This document shows positions 61,095 to 64,000 of a stretch of 64,000 nucleotides of DNA, one piece after another. The stretch comes from Roseiarcus sp963806935 (lineage in GTDB: Bacteria > Pseudomonadota > Alphaproteobacteria > Rhizobiales > Beijerinckiaceae), in NCBI GenBank assembly GCA_963806935.1, contig CAWEAT010000031.1, positions 7,113-71,112 of the forward strand, given 5' to 3'. Below the pieces are notes generated by a model. The model did no database searches. It was given only the letters and a program-made list of their open reading frames with translations, and was not told where the DNA came from. Made by a program: the position numbers and the translations under genes. Positions within the stretch are counted from its first letter, which is position 1. Every line of letters begins with the position of its first letter.

Positions 61095-62201
61095 ATGAGG
61101 ATCACCGATATTCGGTGCTACGTGGTCGAGGGCGCGCACCCGCCCGTGCCGTTCCGTTGGCGCAAAGGTCTGCCGGGATCGGGGGATGGCACGCCGATCG
61201 ACCAGCGGCCGAAGTTGGCCATTCTCCGCATGGACACCGACGAAGGGATCACCGGCGCGACCAGGGTGGCGGATGGAGAGGCGGTCGCGAGTTTGACGCG
61301 GCGGCGGCTGAAAAGCTTTGTCGGCGACGATGCGCTGCTCACCGAACGGCTGTGGGCCAAAATGTGGGAGATCGACCGAATCGAGGAGACCAACATGGCT
61401 CATTTCGGCCTGATCGATCTCCTCGCCTGGGACCTCAAATCGAAAAAGGCGGGCCTGCCTGCCTACAAGCTGATGGGGGGCAACGATCCGAAAATCCCGG
61501 CCTACGCCTCGACCGTGACCTGGGACAAAATGGAAGAGTACGAACGACACATCAAGGAGTGCGCCGACGAAGGATTCGTCGCCTTCAAGCTCCACGCCTG
61601 GGGCGACTGGAGGGACGACGCAAAACTGTGCCGAAATCTTCGCAAGTGGACAGGCGACGACGCGATGCTGATGTTCGACGGCTCGGCCGGCTGGGATCTG
61701 ACGACCTCGCTGAAATTCGGTCGCGTGCTCGAGGAGTGCGGTTTCTACTGGTATGAAGAGCCGATGCGCGAATTCGATCTCACTTCATACCGGAAGTTGG
61801 CGGACAGCCTCGATATTCCGGTTCTCGCAGCCGAAACCTCGGATGGCGCGCACTGGAACGCCGCAACCTGGATCGACATGGCGGCGCTCGACATGGTCCG
61901 AACGTCAAGCTTCTTCAAAGGCGGTCTCACCGGCGCGCTGAAGATCGCTCACCTCGCCGAGGCGCATGGGATGAAGGCGCAGGTGCATGGCATGGGAGTC
62001 GCCAACGCGCATCTCGCAGCCGCGATTCCCAACAACGACTTTTATGAGCAACTGGTGTTTTCGTCCGAGCATATCAAAGGGCTCAGAAAGCAGCGCGAGT
62101 TGCCTGTGGTCGATGGCTTCGTCACGGCGCCGGAGACGCCCGGGCTTGGCCTCGACGTCGATTGGGCCGCGCTCGAAAAGACCGCGCTTGCCGTCGTCTA
62201 A
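61095..62201 (+). CDS. Enolase-superfamily sugar acid dehydratase, second copy
   Basis: A 368-residue protein: RITDIRCYVVEGAHPPVPFR, GLIDLLAWDLKSKKAGLP, Lys/His in AFKLHAWGDW, metal ligands in MLMFDGSAGWD, WYEEPMREFD and LAAETSDGAHW, and His in KAQVHGMGVANAHLAAAI. It differs clearly from the 53743 enzyme (KLH in place of KIK), so it acts on another substrate or in another stereochemical sense. It is divergently transcribed from the transporter operon and shares its control region. Confidence 0.86.
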   Translation: MRITDIRCYVVEGAHPPVPFRWRKGLPGSGDGTPIDQRPKLAILRMDTDEGITGATRVADGEAVASLTRRRLKSFVGDDALLTERLWAKMWEIDRIEETNMAHFGLIDLLAWDLKSKKAGLPAYKLMGGNDPKIPAYASTVTWDKMEEYERHIKECADEGFVAFKLHAWGDWRDDAKLCRNLRKWTGDDAMLMFDGSAGWDLTTSLKFGRVLEECGFYWYEEPMREFDLTSYRKLADSLDIPVLAAETSDGAHWNAATWIDMAALDMVRTSSFFKGGLTGALKIAHLAEAHGMKAQVHGMGVANAHLAAAIPNNDFYEQLVFSSEHIKGLRKQRELPVVDGFVTAPETPGLGLDVDWAALEKTALAVV

Positions 62202-62260
62202 TGCATCGTCTCGATGGCAAGCCGTCATGTGCGGCCGCCGCCGCGGCCGTAGGCTGGTGG

Positions 62261-62291
62261 AAAAAAAATCGCCGCACAACGAGCTGGCGAT
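62261..62291 (-). terminator. Terminator downstream of tRNA-Arg
   Basis: On the minus strand, ATCGCC and GGCGAT (6 bp, 62286-62291 and 62268-62273) enclose a 12-base loop and are followed by a run of T (A8 at 62261-62268 on the plus strand). It lies ~40 bases beyond the tRNA 3' end. Confidence 0.6.
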
Positions 62292-62330
62292 ACCGCGGGC
62301 CTCCGGGCAATCGCAAGCCATTGAAAGAAC

Positions 62331-62407
62331 TGGCGTCCCGGAGAGGACTTGAACCTCTGACCCCAGGTTTAGGAAACCTGTGCTCTATCCAGCTGAGCTA
62401 CCGGGAC
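62331..62407 (-). tRNA. tRNA-Arg (anticodon CCT)
   Basis: On the minus strand the acceptor stem GTCCCGG (62407-62401) pairs with CCGGGAC, followed by G and an encoded CCA (62333-62331). The D arm has GCTC..GAGC, the anticodon stem CAGGT/ACCTG holds loop TTCCTAA with anticodon CCT, and the T arm contains GGTTCAAGTCC. All four arms fold, 77 bases. It reads the rare AGG codon. Confidence 0.95.
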
Positions 62408-62477
62408 CCTCGATAAACGCGGCGACCCGCCAAAACGCTCTGGACAAAGCCGGCCGCCGCGCGGCAAGGCCCTTAGC

Positions 62478-63289
62478 ATGAATTTCCGCTCCGCGCATCG
62501 CCGCCGCGCCCGGGCCCCGCGCTCCAGCGCCGTGCGTCTTTATCTGGCTTGCGCCGCGCTGCCGATCATCCTTATGACGGCGCCCGGGTTTGCCGCTTGC
62601 GACCTGCCGGGCGGGCGGGTTCAGGCGGTTGGCGTCGATGAGCGGCTCGACATTGCGCTCAGCGACGGCCGGACCGTGCGGCTCGGCGGCCTGGACGCGC
62701 CCAGCGCGGATCGCAAGAGCGCCGGAAATCGCCGGCGCCGCGCAAGATTTCCTCAAGCGCCGCCTGCTCGGCCGGGAAGCAGATCTGATCGTCCTTGCCG
62801 GGGCGCCCGATCGGTGGGGCAGGACGATCGCCGATCTCAGCCTGCCCGAACCGGCCGCGGATCGGCCAGTTCGACCGCTGCGGCGCTCTGGGGGCGGGCC
62901 TGGCCCGTGTCCGGCCGGAGTTCGAGACCCGCGGCTGCGCCGCCGAGCGGCTCAAAATCGAGGATCACGCCCGCCGGGCTGGCTTGGGAGTGTGGCGCGA
63001 TCCCGATTTCGCCGTGATCCAGTCGACCAATTCGGCCGAATTGCGCCGCCGCGACGGCTGGTTCGTCGTCATCGAGGGGAGGCTGCGAAGGGTTGGCTTT
63101 GCGCGCTCGCGCCTTTATCTTGAGCTCGCTCCGTATGACGGTCCCACGATCGTGATCGCGCGCAAGCTGGAGCCGGCCCTGGCGCGAGAGGGGCGGCCGG
63201 TCGGCGCGATGGTCGGCGAGACGATCCGGGCGCGCGGCGCGCTCGATGACCGTTTTGGTCCGAAATCGAAGTCGGCGAGCCGACGATGA
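62478..63289 (+). pseudogene. Secreted thermonuclease-like (SNase) protein, two frameshifts
   Basis: The first frame has a signal-like helix (YLACAALPIILMTAPGFA) and the OB-fold start DIALSDGRTVRLGGLDAP. Removing one G at 62725-62726 continues as EIAGAAQDFLKRRLLGREAD and LAGAPDRWGRTIADLSLPEP. Removing one C at 62866-62867 continues as QFDRCGALGAGLARVRPEFE to GLGVWRDPDF, and on to TGA 63289. Arg/Asp positions of the SNase active site are partly kept. The second half (WFVVIEGRLRRVGF) resembles the DNA-binding-like tail seen in exported thermonucleases of related bacteria. Confidence 0.8.
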
Positions 63290-63337
63290 TCGAAATTGCG
63301 TGTCGCGGGACGCGCCAGGAGAAGCGACGCCCCATCG

Positions 63338-64000
63338 ATGAGCGGCCCACCCGACAGATTGGGACCGACCGCCGCGCCCCGGCGCGGGCGACGCTTGCTC
63401 GCGGGGCTGGCGATCGCGTTCGCGTTCAGCCTTGCTGGGTGCGCGGCGATCGATCCTCCGCCCACGCCGGTCAGCGTGGCCCCGCCCGCCGGGCCGCACG
63501 TCGTCGCCGGGACGCCGGTCAGTCCGGAGCGAAGCGCCTCATCGAGGCGTTCGGCGGCGTCTATAGCGCGCCGGCGACCGGGGCTTATCTCAACGGGGTC
63601 CTGGTCAAGCTCGCTCCCGCCTCGGACGCCGGGCAGCCCTACCGGGTCACGATCCTCAATTCGCCGATCGTCAACGCATTCGCCCTGCCCTCCGGCGACA
63701 TTTTCGTGACCCGCGGCCTGCTCGCCCTCGCCGACGACACCTCCGAGATCGCCGCCGTCATGGCCCACGAGATCGGCCACATCACCGCGCGCCACGCCGC
63801 CCAGCGGGCGGAGTTCGAGAAGACCACGGCCTTGTTCACCAAGGTGAACGCGCAGTTGCTGGCCCAGCGCCAGGCCCAGGACGAGGCCGAGGCGCGCTCC
63901 AAACTGGCGATCGCCAGCTTTTCCCGCCAGCAGGAATTCGAGGCCGACCAGATCGGCATCAAGACGATCGCGAAAGCCGGATACGATCCTTACGCGGCGG
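63338..64000 (+). pseudogene. M48 family metalloprotease lipoprotein, frameshifted and cut by the window end
   Basis: ATG 63338 starts a basic n-region and lipoprotein signal ending LAGCAA. After VAGTPVSPE the frame breaks near 63525-63531, where one base seems missing (or two extra). The other frame continues AKRLIEAFGGVY, YLNGVLVKLAPASDAGQPY, and SGDIFVTRGLLALADDTSEI. The zinc motif follows in VMAHEIGHITARHAA, with the third-ligand region QQEFEADQIGIKTIAKAGYDP. The gene runs past 64000. It is BepA/YfgC-like, probably an outer-membrane quality-control protease. Confidence 0.82.

Noticed and set aside
62162..62416. 84-codon plus-strand frame ending in a tRNA-like peptide (GLEPLTPGL..)
   Set aside because: This is the classic false frame across an antisense tRNA; the DNA folds as tRNA-Arg(CCT).

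Overview
The window is G+C-rich chromosomal DNA with the gene content of an alphaproteobacterium, most likely order Hyphomicrobiales (Rhizobiales). Supporting signs are a Ku end-joining protein, a 66-residue conserved protein typical of rhizobia and relatives, class II DAHP synthase, FabI, an ECF sigma/anti-sigma pair, a BiuH-type biuret hydrolase and many sugar and ureide ABC transporters. No phage, plasmid or IS genes were recognised, and there is no CRISPR array.

Layout. 1-585: end of a chitinase/lysozyme-like gene and a DUF4087 protein. 885-8210: an L-arabinose locus (ABC ATPase, permease, binding protein, then araB, araA and araD). 8223-21817: a mostly minus-strand nitrogen-compound locus. 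It holds a BMP-type ABC transporter (binding protein, two permeases, ATPase), biuret hydrolase BiuH, AtzG/AtzE, a second amidohydrolase, a 2-oxoglutarate dioxygenase, plus-strand allophanate hydrolase AtzF, a creatininase-like protein and a RidA-like protein. 21949-26371: an NMT1-type binding protein, cytosine-deaminase-like hydrolase, FAD oxidase and flavodoxin-fold quinone reductase, followed by a LysR regulator. 27390-43988: general genes (Sua5, acyl-CoA dehydrogenase and enoyl-CoA hydratase, Ku, CsbD, a TumE/TumA toxin-antitoxin pair, Nudix, PdxH, a DnaJ-like chaperone, sigma/anti-sigma, FabI, MFS, DAHP synthase, acyltransferase). 44469-50885: the most unusual part. A 487-residue protein with repeated Thr/Ser/Gly-rich blocks is followed at once by a TPR-2OG-Fe(II) oxygenase, an FkbM-type methyltransferase and a phosphoesterase. 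51076-53623: VapBC and NAD synthetase. 53743-62201: a deoxysugar or acid-sugar locus (two enolase-superfamily dehydratases, rhamnose-mutarotase-like protein, GntR-type regulator, complete ABC transporter). 62331-64000: tRNA-Arg(CCT), a frameshifted nuclease gene and the start of an M48 protease gene.

How the genes fit together. Two uptake-plus-catabolism loci for sugars flank a locus that appears to import a ureide or N-heterocycle product and hydrolyse it through biuret/carboxybiuret and allophanate to ammonia and CO2. The 44.5-48.2 kb operon looks like a repetitive substrate protein encoded with two tailoring enzymes. I propose it as a candidate modified-repeat-protein or RiPP-like system; its product is unknown.

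Sequence quality. At least thirteen genes or gene boundaries are interrupted by what reads as one extra base, often in a short homopolymer, and one by a missing base. Several apparent fusions (acyl-CoA dehydrogenase-hydratase, VapB-VapC, ABC ATPase-GntR) disappear when one base is removed. Uncorrected sequencing insertions are the simplest explanation; real gene decay is the alternative.
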